Shown piece after piece: positions 1-11,302 of a stretch of 64,000 nt of DNA; the stretch's first letter is position 1; each line of letters opens with the position of its first letter. The translations under genes and the position numbers were made by a program. Source of the stretch: Hyalella azteca (Eukaryota > Arthropoda > Malacostraca > Amphipoda > Hyalellidae); contig NW_025931701.1 in assembly GCF_000764305.2 (NCBI RefSeq), forward strand, positions 62,001 through 126,000. Direction: 5' to 3'. The notes beneath the pieces are model-generated. The model did not search any database and was not told the origin of the DNA. It saw only the letters and a list, made by a program, of their open reading frames with translations.

Positions 1-762
1 ACCAACAGTCGCATCCTAAATTATTTCATCCCGAAAGAATGGGACCCGTCACTGCGAATTTCTACATTTGAAAGCTTACCGAATTATTTTAGGTGTTTCC
101 CAGCTCCGATTGTTTCCACGTTTTGGTTAAATTTTTATTATTTGGGTTTAGTATGATATTATCCAGGTTACTGAGTTTCTTGTCTTTTTCTAACCAATGA
201 TGAAGTTTGAAAAGTTTACTTAACGAGCAGCTACGATTATGGATGCAAAGTGTGACTCTTTCGGGAACTGAGTGTTGAATTTTTATAAGTTTTTTCGTAA
301 AAAAGGGTTATTTTCGCTTATGTTTGTTCATTGGTCATTAATCTTGGTCAATAATTATCTATATCGTCCGATTATTTAAGCTATTGCTTAAAGTGTGCTC
401 CAATGCTGAAACTATTGAAACCACTAAAACAATTCTAATTTGATATATTGTATTAAATTGTAACCCTAAAAATATTTATATCTTGGTACTCATTTGGAAT
501 AAATACGGTATAACTTATTCTTGCTTTCAACTGAGTGGAGTGTATACCAGTATTTTATTGTCGTCATAACTGAAGGAAATACGAGGGATAATGTACGTTT
601 GCCTTAAAAAAATTAATTATAGCGCTGTCTAGAATTTGTATGGTATCAATTATAAGAAAAACTTGCATAATATAAAAATACTGATTTTCGGCTTATTTTC
701 TACGATGCTCCAGCTTAGCATGCCTCATCACCAATTATTCTCCGCGGCGGATACTCTCTTAT

Positions 763-800
763 ATTATCTTTGGAAATACTAGAATATTTCCAAAGATAAT
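763..800. repeat. 16-bp perfect hairpin downstream of the tRNA
   Basis: ATTATCTTTGGAAATA at 763-778 is repeated in inverted orientation at 785-800 with a 6-nt loop. It sits just 3' of the tRNA terminator on the minus strand. It could be a backup terminator or a short palindromic repeat; nothing decides between them. Confidence 0.6.
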
Positions 801-816
801 CCAACCAAAAACTTCT

Positions 817-888
817 TGCGATGGCCGGGAATCGAACCCGGGTCAACTGCTTGGAAGGCAGCTATGCTCACCACTATACCACCATCGC
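817..888 (-). tRNA. tRNA-Gly (anticodon TCC)
   Basis: Read on the minus strand this is a complete 72-nt tRNA including the discriminator A (817). The 7-bp acceptor stem GCGATGG/CCATCGC (888-882 with 824-818) is perfect. The A box TGGTATAGTGG lies at 881-871 and the B box GGTTCGATTCC at 838-828. The anticodon stem GCTGC/GCAGT closes the loop CTTCCAA, giving anticodon TCC, which decodes GGA (glycine). A TTTT run at 810-807 is a normal RNA polymerase III stop. No intron is seen. The gene looks intact and functional. Confidence 0.95.
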
Positions 889-965
889 TGCTGCTCTAGT
901 GTGCTATTCTTGACGATAATATCCATAGTGTTCCTGAGCCATTCACACTCAATTCTCTCAAACTT

Positions 966-1169
966 CTAACTAAATAAAAAGAATACAAATCAATTCATTC
1001 CAAAGTTTGCGAATTTATGTCGCGGAGTTGACTTTTGTAATGGGATCTTAACTGCATATGTGAAACTTAATTCTAGCTAAATAAAAAGAATCCAAATCAA
1101 TGCATTCCAAAGTTCGCGACATTATGTCACGGAGTTTACGTTTGTAATGGGATCCTAACTGCATATGTG
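966..1169. repeat. Direct duplication, two ~97-bp copies
   Basis: Positions 966-1062 and 1073-1169 are two diverged copies of the same unit, running from CTAAATAAAAAGAAT to AACTGCATATGTG, with a short spacer. The local tandem duplication lies next to the tRNA gene. No coding content is apparent. Confidence 0.8.
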
Positions 1170-2630
1170 GAGGAGATTTGCCGCAGTAAGAAGCACAGCA
1201 ACGTAATGTTCACCTTGGTTTTCCATTACTCCTGTCACATATATTAATAAAACGATTTCGTTATTGATTGCAAATTTTAAAATTATGTTTTATTTAATTT
1301 TGAGTGACTCATATCTTTATACACATTGTTGCTCTTCGACGAAAATGAATTCTTTAATTAGTATAATATGGATATAAATTTAAAATGGATATGAGTTTAA
1401 TTTTATCTGTTGTTTGTATCGTGATTAAATGATTTGACACAGCAGTCTACTTTCAATTAACTTGAATGCATTTATTTTGGATACGGAGTCTGTTTCTCAC
1501 ATAACTTATTAATAATATTCATTCGCATTATTTGAACGTATTTTTTTGGAGATGAAGCTATTCGGAGAGAAGTTTTGCACCATTTTTCAAATGATTTACT
1601 GGCGGAGTGAATAATGATGAAGAATAATGGTTCATATGTAATTTTCGAAGAAATTATCTTGACGAAGAATAATGGTTCATATGTAATTTTCTTTATTTAT
1701 GTTTGTTGAAATTATTTTATTTTTGAATATTTAAATCGCGCTGTTAAATGGCAACTTTTTACATCACACCTCAAAACTCGTGGCAGATTATGAGAATCTC
1801 GTTTGGTATCCCACCAATCCTGGGACGATAAGCCTTGACTGAATAAATGATTGAGCAAATGAAAGCCAAACTCAATAATAATGTTATTATCAAGTCTAAA
1901 TACGGTTTATCTACCGAAAAGGGATTTTCTCATTTAGTCTAGTCAAGGGATTAGACATTTTATAATTAGTTACTTGACCAATTACCCAGATATTGTAACT
2001 CATGATGGATCAAGTGAAATATAAGTATATAATAGAGTGCTGGGGAATATTGAAAAATAAATGTTCAAATTTCTTAACTAAATATTTAATGCAAAATAAT
2101 AATCAGTGTGCGCTTTGGATCCACGGACCTCAAAGGCCAGCACGCATGAGCTGCGCCACTGTTATGTATGTGATGTTGGATGTTCATAATTGAAACATCT
2201 TTTTAACAATAACATTAATAACATATTTTATGTTAAAAATTGATTTGTTGAAACCAAACACAAACGTGAGCGATGTGATGATTCAAGTAAAGCTGGGATA
2301 TGCTATAATCAAATGTTGTTCACCGTTAACATAATTACACTCAATCAATAAATTGATAATTAGCTCCATATATAAATGAAGAATAAATGCTCGTTGACCG
2401 TTGTAAAAGACATATCTTAGTTATTTGTCGATACTCGCAGTCTTCATTCATTTGGAAAAACTTTTACGTGCGTTCTGAAGCATTTAATATATTCGTTAAC
2501 ACGGCAACAATATTCCGGAAGCCTTGTTGCGGGGCTAAATAGTTGTCAAGACAACATAATTAAACACGGCAAAATATAATTAATGATAGCTCTAGCCTGT
2601 GCAAGTCTTGCATTGCGTCTGAGTGTGTGA

Positions 2631-3085
2631 ATGCAGAGGCGCGTTGTTGGTGCTGTGGGTAATGGGTTGAGAACAAATACAATTGGAATGCTATATAGAA
2701 AAGAGTGCAGAATACTGATGTAAATGGTTAAGCTCCAAATAATTAATAAAAACTTCAGTTCTGCAATGGTAAACATCTATCGATAGTTATGCACATGCAT
2801 GTTTATGTTTTGAAATTCTTTTCTGACCCTGTTAGAAGAATAAGTAATAAATGTACTTAAGAAGAATAAAACACTTATTCTTCTAACAGGGTCAGAAAAG
2901 AATTTCAAAACATAAACATGCATGTGCATAACTATCGATAGATGTTTACCATTGAAGAACTGAAGTTTTTATTAATTATTTGGAGCGTAACAATACATCC
3001 GTATTCAGTACTCTTTTCTATATAACATTCCAATTGTATTTGTACTCAACCCATTACCCACAGCACCAACAACGCACCTCTGCAT
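2631..3085. mobile_element. Foldback element with ~214-bp inverted arms
   Basis: The left arm (2631-2845) and right arm (2873-3085) are near-identical inverted copies around a 27-nt centre (2846-2872). The arms differ by scattered substitutions, so the structure is not a recent inversion artefact. It resembles a hairpin MITE or foldback transposon. No target-site duplication was recognised at the outer ends, so the family is unassigned. The open frame across the left arm has no recognisable domain. Confidence 0.75.
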
Positions 3086-3480
3086 TATTACTTATTCTTA
3101 TTACTCGTAATACAGCATCGGCGTTGGAGTGTAGGTTTGATGAGTTGCTATCGACTTAGGTTTTTAGCCATTATAACTATCGATTCGTGATTCTGTTTAA
3201 TAGATCTCAGCCGTGCGGATCGAGTGAGAATGCTATGAGAGGCCAAATGACCTTTCACTTCTGAATGGTTCGTTAGTCATGCATGTTCACAGAAATATCC
3301 CCTAAATTTGGAAACATTTTCTCGAAAATTGAGACTCAATATTCCAGAAGATCGATCATCCGGATTTCATTTGAAATAAAAACCGTGGAAAGTATTAGCA
3401 ATATTTCTGACAGACTTGAAGATTGAAGTCCGCAAATAAATTTGTTAAGCGACTGCATGTACCATGTCGCTGAGTTTTCC

Positions 3481-3813
3481 GCTCGAGAGCGTCACGAAAA
3501 TGCTGGCGATGCAGCACGTTAGTCGTCCCTCTGCTATGAGGGGGCGCGCTAGAAATTTTCGAAATTGCTACAATTTAGAAATTGCTAGAAATAAAATCTA
3601 AATTTGAATTGTTACAATTAAATTAAATTTAATTGTAAAAATTAAATAAAATCGAAATTAAATTTAAATAATTCTAAAATAAAATCGAAATTTAGAAATT
3701 GATAGATATAAAAAATGACGCGCGCTAGAAACTTTCGTGACGCTCGAGAGCGTCACGAAAATGCTGGCGATGCAGCACGTTAGTCGCCCGTCTGCTATGA
3801 GGGGGGCGCTAGA
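3481..3813. repeat. Two copies of a 73-bp dispersed repeat
   Basis: Positions 3481-3553 and 3742-3813 share the unit starting GCTCGAGAGCGTCACGAAAA and ending in a run of G before GCGCTAGA. At 3733-3760 the second copy forms a near-perfect palindrome with 13-bp arms around GA. The sequence between the copies is AT-rich and itself repetitive (AAATTTAAAT-like). Confidence 0.75.
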
Positions 3814-3833
3814 TAACCGCAGACTGCACGCAC

Positions 3834-3939
3834 CATTGCCTTGATACGCTCGGCCGTCCTCAGCTGCTTTAACCATAACCCCATCGTAGACCCCCTCAAT
3901 CTGCGGGCTTAGCTCGGCGTGACGATATCTTACTTTTTC
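3834..3939 (-). CDS. Candidate internal exon of an unidentified gene
   Basis: On the minus strand a 106-nt open segment is bounded by a CTGCAG acceptor (3945-3940) and an AATG/GTGCGT donor. It would encode about 35 residues, including QIEGVYDGVMVKAAEDGRA, which read like a folded domain rather than random sequence. The base composition is higher in GC than the flanks. I do not recognise the family and see no neighbouring exons. It may be a captured gene fragment next to the 73-bp dispersed repeat. Low to moderate confidence. Confidence 0.3.
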
Positions 3940-4321
3940 CTGCAGCGCATGCAAATTTGTACGTAGCCCGTACAGGCTAACGTGTATACAACAATCGGGT
4001 TGTCTGCAAATTGGTTGTTATGCATAAATCTTTAAATCTTCAATTACCTAACGACCTAAGAAAATGTGAAATTTATTTGCCAACAGCTTTCAAATTTTTC
4101 GGTTCAATATGGATTGACATCAAATTTGAGAAAAATGACAAAATCTAGAAAAGAAAATAACAAAAAAAACTGAATTCATTTTCATTGAAAGCTACTATTT
4201 TAACTTGCATGTCTTGAGTCAGGAGATGTTTATAATATAATATAATATTGTTTTGCTAGCTATCCAATACTATTGACCTATTGTGCTCTCTGACATATCC
4301 TATTGTGATAGCTGTCCAATA

Positions 4322-4430
4322 CTAAGAATTTAAAAGCAAAGAAAAGTCCACAAAAATTCATATCTTTATAGAAAACGTTTCTATAAAGATATGAATTTTT
4401 GTGGACTTTTCTTTGCTTTTAAATTCTTAG
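4322..4430. repeat. Perfect 53-bp palindrome
   Basis: Arms 4322-4374 and 4378-4430 are exact inverted complements around a 3-nt centre. This would extrude or fold into a very stable hairpin. Its right edge (ATTCTTAG, 4423-4430) is the target site into which the adjacent MITE inserted. No target duplication is visible for the palindrome itself. Confidence 0.9.
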
Positions 4431-4650
4431 CAAGGACTACTACACACAGGACATGCATAGCCTATGTCCAGCCTCTGCTAGCAGAGGCGATCGAACTACT
4501 ACACACATTGTAATACTATTGTATGAAACAATTATGGGCATATAATTTGTTGATGCCACTAAAACACCAGCATTTTCATAGTGTAGGCGATCGCCTCTGC
4601 TAGCAGAGGCTGGACATAGGCTATGCATGTCCTGTGTGTAGTAGTCCTTG
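4431..4650. mobile_element. hAT-type MITE with 63-bp terminal inverted repeats
   Basis: The terminal inverted repeats 4431-4493 and 4588-4650 are identical and start CAAGGACTACTACACAC, which fits the YARNG hAT terminus. The element is flanked by an 8-bp direct duplication, ATTCTTAG at 4423-4430 and 4651-4658, the size made by hAT transposases. It carries a 94-nt centre and no transposase, so it is non-autonomous. Identical arms and an intact duplication point to recent insertion. Confidence 0.88.
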
Positions 4651-5029
4651 ATTCTTAGTTAATTTGCGATTTAAGCAAACAAGTGAAGAAAACAGTGCGA
4701 TTTAGAGTTAGAAGACAAGTTAGAAAACAACAGTGCGACAAGTTAGAAAAGTGCGATTTAAGAAAACAAGTGATATATATTCATTAATCTGTCCAATTCT
4801 ATTGTGTCATCTTAATTGAATTAATTAACAATTGAATTAACATTCATACCAATGCATTCTCAATGGAAAGCGTTTTCATGAAAGCAAGTAATAACGGCGA
4901 ACAGCCCCTTCTTATTTCAAGAAGAATCAATTGCTTGCGCTTCAGTTAGGAAAACTCCTTTTCGTTTTAATTTTTCATGCGTTCTAGAATGATGTTAACA
5001 CTGAATGTTTATTTCTATGGTTTATCCTT

Positions 5030-5280
5030 GCAGTAACTTAAGTTTCCCCTCTCAATGAAGGCCGAATTTATGGAGTCTCCGGATGCTCCGAGACATGCAC
5101 GCAGCCACTCTATTTTCTTAACGATATCTTCACAAAGTTCTTTATTATGTCTTGTAGGCTGGACGCTAATTTTATCAATATAATATTTGTTTTCTCCCCT
5201 TGCCCCACCGATCTTCTTGTTTAAAATCTACCTCAACTTCATCCAAAAAGGAAAAATAGTAGTGCAATGTTCTTTCTGCT
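5030..5280 (-). pseudogene. Degenerate coding fragment, unidentified
   Basis: On the minus strand two overlapping frames read like protein, joined by one frameshift near 5185. The first contains LDEVEVDFKQEDRW and the second KELCEDIVKKIEWLRACLG. Both frames have normal amino-acid composition while the surrounding sequence is stop-rich. A decayed transposable-element or processed-gene fragment is most likely. No domain could be named. Confidence 0.3.
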
Positions 5281-6743
5281 TCTGGGTTTCATTTCCTTGT
5301 AAACCTTATGAAAATTTATACACAAGAGAAAGTTAATCCTATAACTATATATAACGTTGAATTGCTTGCTTTAATCGATACTGGCCCCCAATTATGAGGC
5401 CCTTTAATCGATACAAGCCCTAATTTGTCTCCTGATTGTGGACCAATGGTAATTCCTTGATGCTTTGGAGGCTGTTAGGATAATGATTTTCTTATTGTTT
5501 CCACAACTACTGGACCATCAGTGTATACGCTCGTTCTCAACCTATGAACAGAATTACCAGCCATAGAACTAACAACAATCATATTTGCTTCTTTATTCTT
5601 ATTTACAACAACATTATTTGCTCTTTTAATGGCTGCAAGCCGCTGAACTCATCATATTCTGCTATAACTAAAGCTTCTGTCAGCCAAGTCTAGAGCTTCG
5701 TTGTGGTCGTTGCTACCCCTGTCGTTTTCATTTTCGGGTGAGACCTCTTAATCCAGCCTATCATTTAGGCTCATTATGCGAATGCCCAGCGGATTGGATT
5801 TCGCTCACAGCCAAACAGAATGGTCCGAGAACTGCATGGCATCGTAATTCCGAAGGTATTTTCTCAACTTCCATCTGAACGATAGAAGGAAATAAGTGGC
5901 GTCATTCAAAAAGTCGAGCTTCGATTCGCAACATTGGCTCAGCGATATCCTAATTCACGAACAACTTGTTTGCTTAATTTTGGGAATCAGACTATATTAA
6001 TGTACGACAAAAAATGCTGACTGCAAACTGCAAAATTGTTTATTTTGATCTTGTGACACGTTAATTTTTACCTCCAGCATTTTACCTAATACTTTGATGA
6101 AAATACAATTTAATTTGAAATGATTTTTCATGATTTATCTCTTAAATTTCCCTTATTTACATTGTTCTAACCTAAATCTTGTTCAGGAGTACAATTTTTT
6201 CAAATATAATGTTTCGCTTTCATGTCTCTTTCTCCTAATTAAACGCCCACTTAAATGCAAGTAAATCGTCGTCAATTCAAGTTTTGAGGTTTAACGCTAA
6301 CTAATGCTTTAGAAATGCTTTGAGCCTGGCTAGCTGCCTTCTTAAAAAAGCGCCCTACTTACAGTATATATCCTGAAAATCTGCAGTGGATTCTGCGCCC
6401 AGCCGGAATTTCCTGTTCTATGTACATTCCATGACAGCAAATTGAACGAATCACAGTATTACAATAGACGTAATGTTTCATTGCTTTTAACCGATTGGAG
6501 TGCATGTTGCCTATCAGCAAATGCGCATGCTATAAACTTGAAGCTACAATAGTTCCTACGCTCAAAAATTATGCAAGCGGAGTTTGTGCAAAATATGATG
6601 ACAGTATCGTCCTAGATATTATACTATTTTGAAAAGATGCGAATGCGAATTTTTTTCATTGTATCACTTTTAATAAATGAATACCACGTTTTTAATTGAA
6701 TAAAACAGGATTTGAGAAGAGAGACGAGTAAAGCTGAAACTCG

Positions 6744-6864
6744 AAAGAGGAGGGCAGAAGCTTCCGCATTCTGCAGGTCGATTTTGCCAGCAACTTCCGC
6801 ATGAGCTACACGTCGTCCTATATTGTACAGGCAAAGGATCATCTGAATCAAATATATTTGACGC
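6744..6864 (+). other. Open, exon-like segment
   Basis: A frame without stops runs from an AAAGAG boundary to a plausible donor (GCGA/GTAAGA at 6864/6865), with residues such as VDFASNFRMSYTSSY. The opposite strand is also open here, so the coding claim is weak. It has no resemblance to the DH domain expected upstream of the RhoGEF exons. It is listed because composition and the donor are better than in the flanks. Confidence 0.2.
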
Positions 6865-7138
6865 GAGTAAGAATATTGACCTGAACTTGGCTGAGTTCTC
6901 TACGGGAAAACATTGCATCAAAAAGAATTTTGTCCTGTGCTCTGCAAAGTATTTGATATAGGGTACGTTTAAGGAGATATTATCAAGTTGTGCATATTTG
7001 TTGTTTTTAAATTCCTTTAATTTTTAACGGTGATTGTCATTCAATTGTGTGCGATGTAGTGGAGCGATTTAAATAATTATGATATGTATTTTTTTTTAAT
7101 TTTCTGTCAAACGCAAGCCTCGGCGTAATTAGTAAGAA

Positions 7139-7277
7139 ATATAACTCGGTACTCACTGCAGTGAGTGACAGCTGCATTTTCTCGTCGACGAAAACGTGAA
7201 GCCACGGACGGACAGACGGATGGTCGGACATGACGAGCACAATAGAGGCTTTTTCATAAATGAGAAAATGCGCTAAA
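7139..7277 (+). mobile_element. Dispersed MITE-like repeat, family B, copy 1
   Basis: This copy runs from ATAACTCGGTACTCACTGCA through CTCGTCGACGAAAACGTGAAG to GAGAAAATGCGCTAAAA. The same sequence occurs twice more, head to head, at 55755-56066. It includes the palindromes CTGCAG and GTCGAC and a C/G-rich ACGGACGGACAG block. No coding capacity is seen. It is probably a short non-autonomous element. Confidence 0.7.
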
Positions 7278-8499
7278 AAAACTTGGGAAGCTTGAACTCA
7301 AAATACTGTGGTACCGACTACTGTACGAAATGCTTTAAAACGTACAAGTCGCTTACACTACACAAGAGAGGAAAAATTTGAAAACTTCCTTAGATAAACT
7401 GAATATTAAAGCAGACTAGCGGCGAATTTGCGGAACAAAGCGGAAATTGACGAAAAAAGTTGAGATCGTCGAGTCAAGTTTCGAATTTGTCTCAATTACC
7501 CCGCAAATTAGTGAGACTTCCGATTAGGTTGAAATCTGATGCTGACGGCTACCTTGTAATAATATGATTTGAATAAATATGAATAATATGTAATATGATT
7601 TAATATTCATTGAAAACTCGTTGGAATTGGTTTTGAACTCAAATTGTACACTTGCATGGTTTTATGACCGAAATTTGAAGAAGCAAGGCGGACTTTGCCA
7701 TTCTTCTCAACTTATTCACTTGCCTAGATTTTTGATCCGAAAGTATAATTTTTCAAATGGGTGAAGCCTCTATGTATAAATGGATCGACGCATTACTAGA
7801 AGGCGACCTTTATATTTGTTCGATTCGGGATATATCAGAAAATATTTTTAAAAATAATTATTTTAAATATAGTGTGCATGCAAGCATAGTTTTTACAAGT
7901 CTGGTATTTTACCGGGGTTATATTTATTATTGCATAAAAAATTGTCGTTTGTAAACTTGATTGCCAGTCAAGAACACGCGCAGGCAAATGCGACTCAGAT
8001 GTGACAAGGTTGTTCATTCTCTCAGGCCCCACTGTTGTGTTAGACAAGCATCTCACTCACCTAACTAAGTGAGTCACTCTGATTCACATTACGACGCATG
8101 TAAATACTATCGTTCGTGAGTTGGTGATTGCCAGTATCGACCTATTATTATAATTTATTGACGCATTCGCTATATTTTGTTGAGTTTTCTGCCTGGAACA
8201 CGATGTGACTGAGTGAAATACTCGAAGAGTCTACTCTTTCACTTCAAATTTGCTAATTTGCAATTTGAACTTCACCACTCAGGCATGGGGAAGTTTTTTG
8301 GGGGGGCTGTAGACAGAAAAACTCCTGAGAATCGGGATATTTTACGGAAATTGGGGCTTAGGCTTGTGACTTATCTGACAGCAACTGCCACGGCCTCGAT
8401 AGCATTATCCGGGCAAGCTTTTAGCATGATAAAACACTGCGGTTGCTGGAAAGGAAGTGTATGTCGTCCTGATGTATTTTCATATCCCGCTCTGTGTAG

Positions 8500-8895
8500 C
8501 GTGTTGCGTGGATTTGCCATGAGGACGTGTAGCGTGCTTCGTGAATGTGACATGAGGTATAATAGAGTATTTCATGAATGGGACCTAATACCGTGAAGCA
8601 TGTTTCGTGAATGAGACATGAGGCTCTGTTACATATGTTTCATTAATGGGACACGAAGCGATGCTTCGTGTTGTATGAATGGGATATGAGGAATTAGTGA
8701 ATTACGTGTTTCATGAATGGGATACGAAGTATTATATGGAGTATTTCCTGAATGGGACACGAAGCCGTGAAGCATGTTTCGTGGCTGAGACGTGAGGCTG
8801 TGTTTCACGTTTCATGAATGGGACACGAAGCGATGAGTCGTGTTGAATGAATGGTTATGAGGAAGTGTAAAACGTGTTTCATGAATGGGACAGTG
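8500..8895. repeat. Degenerate tandem repeat (TTTCATGAATGGGACACGAAG)
   Basis: A unit of about 40 bp built on TTTCRTGAATGGGACA is repeated with heavy divergence. A higher-order period of about 170 bp is visible because GCCGTGAAGCATGTTTCGTG recurs. The 127-codon frame entering from the left (8213-8596) is stop-free only by chance and has no domain. Confidence 0.75.
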
Positions 8896-9348
8896 TAGCG
8901 CATCTCAGACGCTTATAGCTCCAAAATTTCTTAAACGACGTTCTTTATTGATTTTGGCCCTTAATGTTGCGCACCTGATAGTGTAAAGACAGTTTGCGAG
9001 CTAATGGACGGAAGTAGAAAGAATATGCTTTAAAATAAATTTCCCCTTCTGGAACGGATCTATAAACAAATATAAATTTTGTTGCAAACTGTTTTATAGA
9101 CTTTGCTAGCTGAATCCCGGCACTGTGCGTCAGAGGCTACTCCATTACTTAATTTTAATCAGCGGGAACACGAGAAACCCCGTTGGCCTCTAATATATGG
9201 GTGCGGCAACCTGTTCACATTTCTGTCTCAAGTTCAAGTATTATAAATGAAATAAATTGAGCATTTCAACTAAAAATAATTTCATTTAAAAATCTTCCTC
9301 TCAATAGTACAACAATGGAGGCTAGTACTTGAATGTTACCCCTCGCAG

Positions 9349-9522
9349 TCCGCCATCGACAAAGACCACTTGTCAGAAAACGAGCTGCTCAAAGCTCGCG
9401 TTCAATTTCACCTTCAACTAATATGATGGATGAACCTGAATTTCCCAAACGATGGCTCTCAGTACATCGGCCTGCAGCAGCACCATCTCATCCATCAATC
9501 AGGGATCATACACTTAAATGCG
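9349..9522 (+). CDS. Candidate exon, disordered Ser/Pro-rich segment
   Basis: A good acceptor (TTACCCCTCGCAG, ending 9348) is followed by 174 open nucleotides encoding a basic, Ser/Pro-rich stretch that includes MMDEPEFPKRWLSVHRP. The best donor, GCG/GTATTT at 9523, is weak. The exon could belong to the disordered N-terminal half of the downstream RhoGEF, which is on the same strand. However, the expected exon for the start of the DH domain was not found between here and 11198. It could also be unrelated. Confidence 0.3.
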
Positions 9523-9544
9523 GTATTTGAGAAAGTGAATATAA

Positions 9545-9860
9545 TTTAGGAAAACTTTGCATCTGCATCATCTGCTTTCTGAACAAAAAGTGGACTCTCA
9601 CCACATTTGAACACCAGCAAATTCATTAACGTGATGCCGAGTTCCTGTATCCTGGATTCGGTAAAATGCGTTCCAGTGCTTTGTAGATTTCTATCAGGTG
9701 ATGATTAAGTAGGTCTCAGCTATACGTTTTAACCTGTGACAGTTTTTTGTTTAGCTTTTCATTCATCGAGACTGGAGCAAAACACGGCCCATTCGATTGA
9801 ATACACGACCAAAAGTCTTTCATTTGCTTGCCCATGAATGCGTGCCCAGCCCAAATAATT
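9545..9860 (-). pseudogene. Degenerate coding remnant, unidentified
   Basis: On the minus strand one frame reads FMGKQMKDFWSCIQSNGP, then KLSQVKTYS, then after one in-frame TGA continues HHLIEIYKALERILPNPG. A shifted frame then continues LVFKCGESPLFVQKADDAD to a stop near 9548. This pattern of protein-like text broken by one stop and one frameshift suggests a decayed transposase or processed pseudogene. The family could not be named. Confidence 0.3.
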
Positions 9861-11197
9861 ATTTGCAAAGTTCTGTTGTATTTTCAAAGCGAGTTTTCCT
9901 CTGTGTGATGCTTTAAACGAAGATGAACTGCGGCGGCGAGCATGTTTCTTGCATTTTTTTTCTCCCGTTGCGACGGTATATTATCGCCTTTGTCATTTGT
10001 ACGATTGCGTACTCATCTAACGTGGCGAAAGTTTGAAATATTTCCATCTTAGCTCTGTTCAATTATATTATGTGTGTTGAGAAACTAATAGTAAAAGTTC
10101 AAATGAATTAAAATTTCCTCGATTCTACTCCAAAATTTTGCCAATGAAAACAAAATACTTTCTTCTATTACATAAGAATGGAATAGAAAGGGTATATGAA
10201 CATACCTGTATAAATATATTTCTGTGTCTGATAAATTCGAGATGAGAAGACTTTCAAAATTAACTTTTTTATTTACCTAATGAATGAAATAAAATACCGC
10301 GACAGTGAGATACTCGAAATTATAAAGCGTTGCAATGCGTGCATTTTCACGAACTTTCGAGCCGAAAGTATTAGCTTGCAAACATTTCCTTGTATTATGT
10401 TTTGTGCAACTAAATTACGTGTTTCAAAGACATGACATGAAGAGACAATAGGAATCCATTTATCAAGATATTAGTTAGTTGTTGTGAATGTACATGCAAC
10501 TATTTGTCTAGCTTATAGTTATTTGTAATGGAATTTTTTTAAACGCAGAGTTACATTTTTAATCTTTTGGTCACTGCATTATCAAATGTTAGTTATGTGC
10601 TGTGTGTCTACCTGAATTACGTTTTGCCGAGTTCCAGATCATGTAAATTAATTATGGCGTTGGAAATCGGCAATAAATTGAACTCGTTCATAATTACTCT
10701 CTCTATTCATATTGACACTCATACTTGTTTAATTTGACTAAAATTGTCTTAACCAGCTGAGAAAGAGAGAGCATTTCTTGCAGGTTCTAAATTAAGAGAG
10801 AAGAAAATGAGTTTTCCTGGCACATAAATAATATAATTAAAAGCAGAATCGTCTTTTAATCGGATAATGTTGATATAGATCCTACCAATAACCTCTTTCT
10901 TGAATTTCTTTTTTTTTTTTTTTTTGGAATAAATCGTTCGCAATCGGATAAATCCAACACACTTTAGAAACCTTTGATCTTTAATTTTGAGGAACTTATT
11001 CGTGCAATTTGGGATCGAATAAGATCGATTCGTAGAATTGAATAGGGGACCGGGTTCTTCGCCCACTCTCCAACCCACTCACCTCCTACCAAGCTCTCCT
11101 GATATGATGAATACATAAAAACTAAATTAATGAACCGGGCCCGTACTTTACGTGTTCTAAAATACGGTTCTTGATTATTTTGTGTTTCATTTTGCAG

Positions 11198-11302
11198 GTG
11201 CCTGACATTTTGGGACACCACGAGAGGTTCCTCGAGGAGTTTCGGCGTCGCATAGAAGCCAGAGAGTCCAACATGTGCGTCGGCGACGTCATCTATAATT
11301 TT
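11198..11302 (+). CDS. RhoGEF exon 1 of the visible set (DH domain)
   Basis: A TTTTGCAG acceptor and a GTGAGT donor flank 35 codons in phase 0. The peptide starts VPDILGHHERFLEEF and ends VGDVIYNF. It matches the mid-DH segment of ARHGEF17 proteins (helices after the first conserved region). The preceding exon should end with the residues before the valine (a DEIF-type motif) but was not found in the 11 kb upstream. Confidence 0.92.

Noticed and set aside
5374..5425. LIDTG-like strings suggesting a retroelement aspartic protease
   Set aside because: Two short TTTAATCGATAC matches with stops directly after; no neighbouring protease or reverse transcriptase sequence.
8213..8596. 127-codon plus-strand open frame
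   Set aside because: No domain, and the second half runs into the degenerate GAATGGGACA repeat; composition matches the surrounding noncoding DNA.
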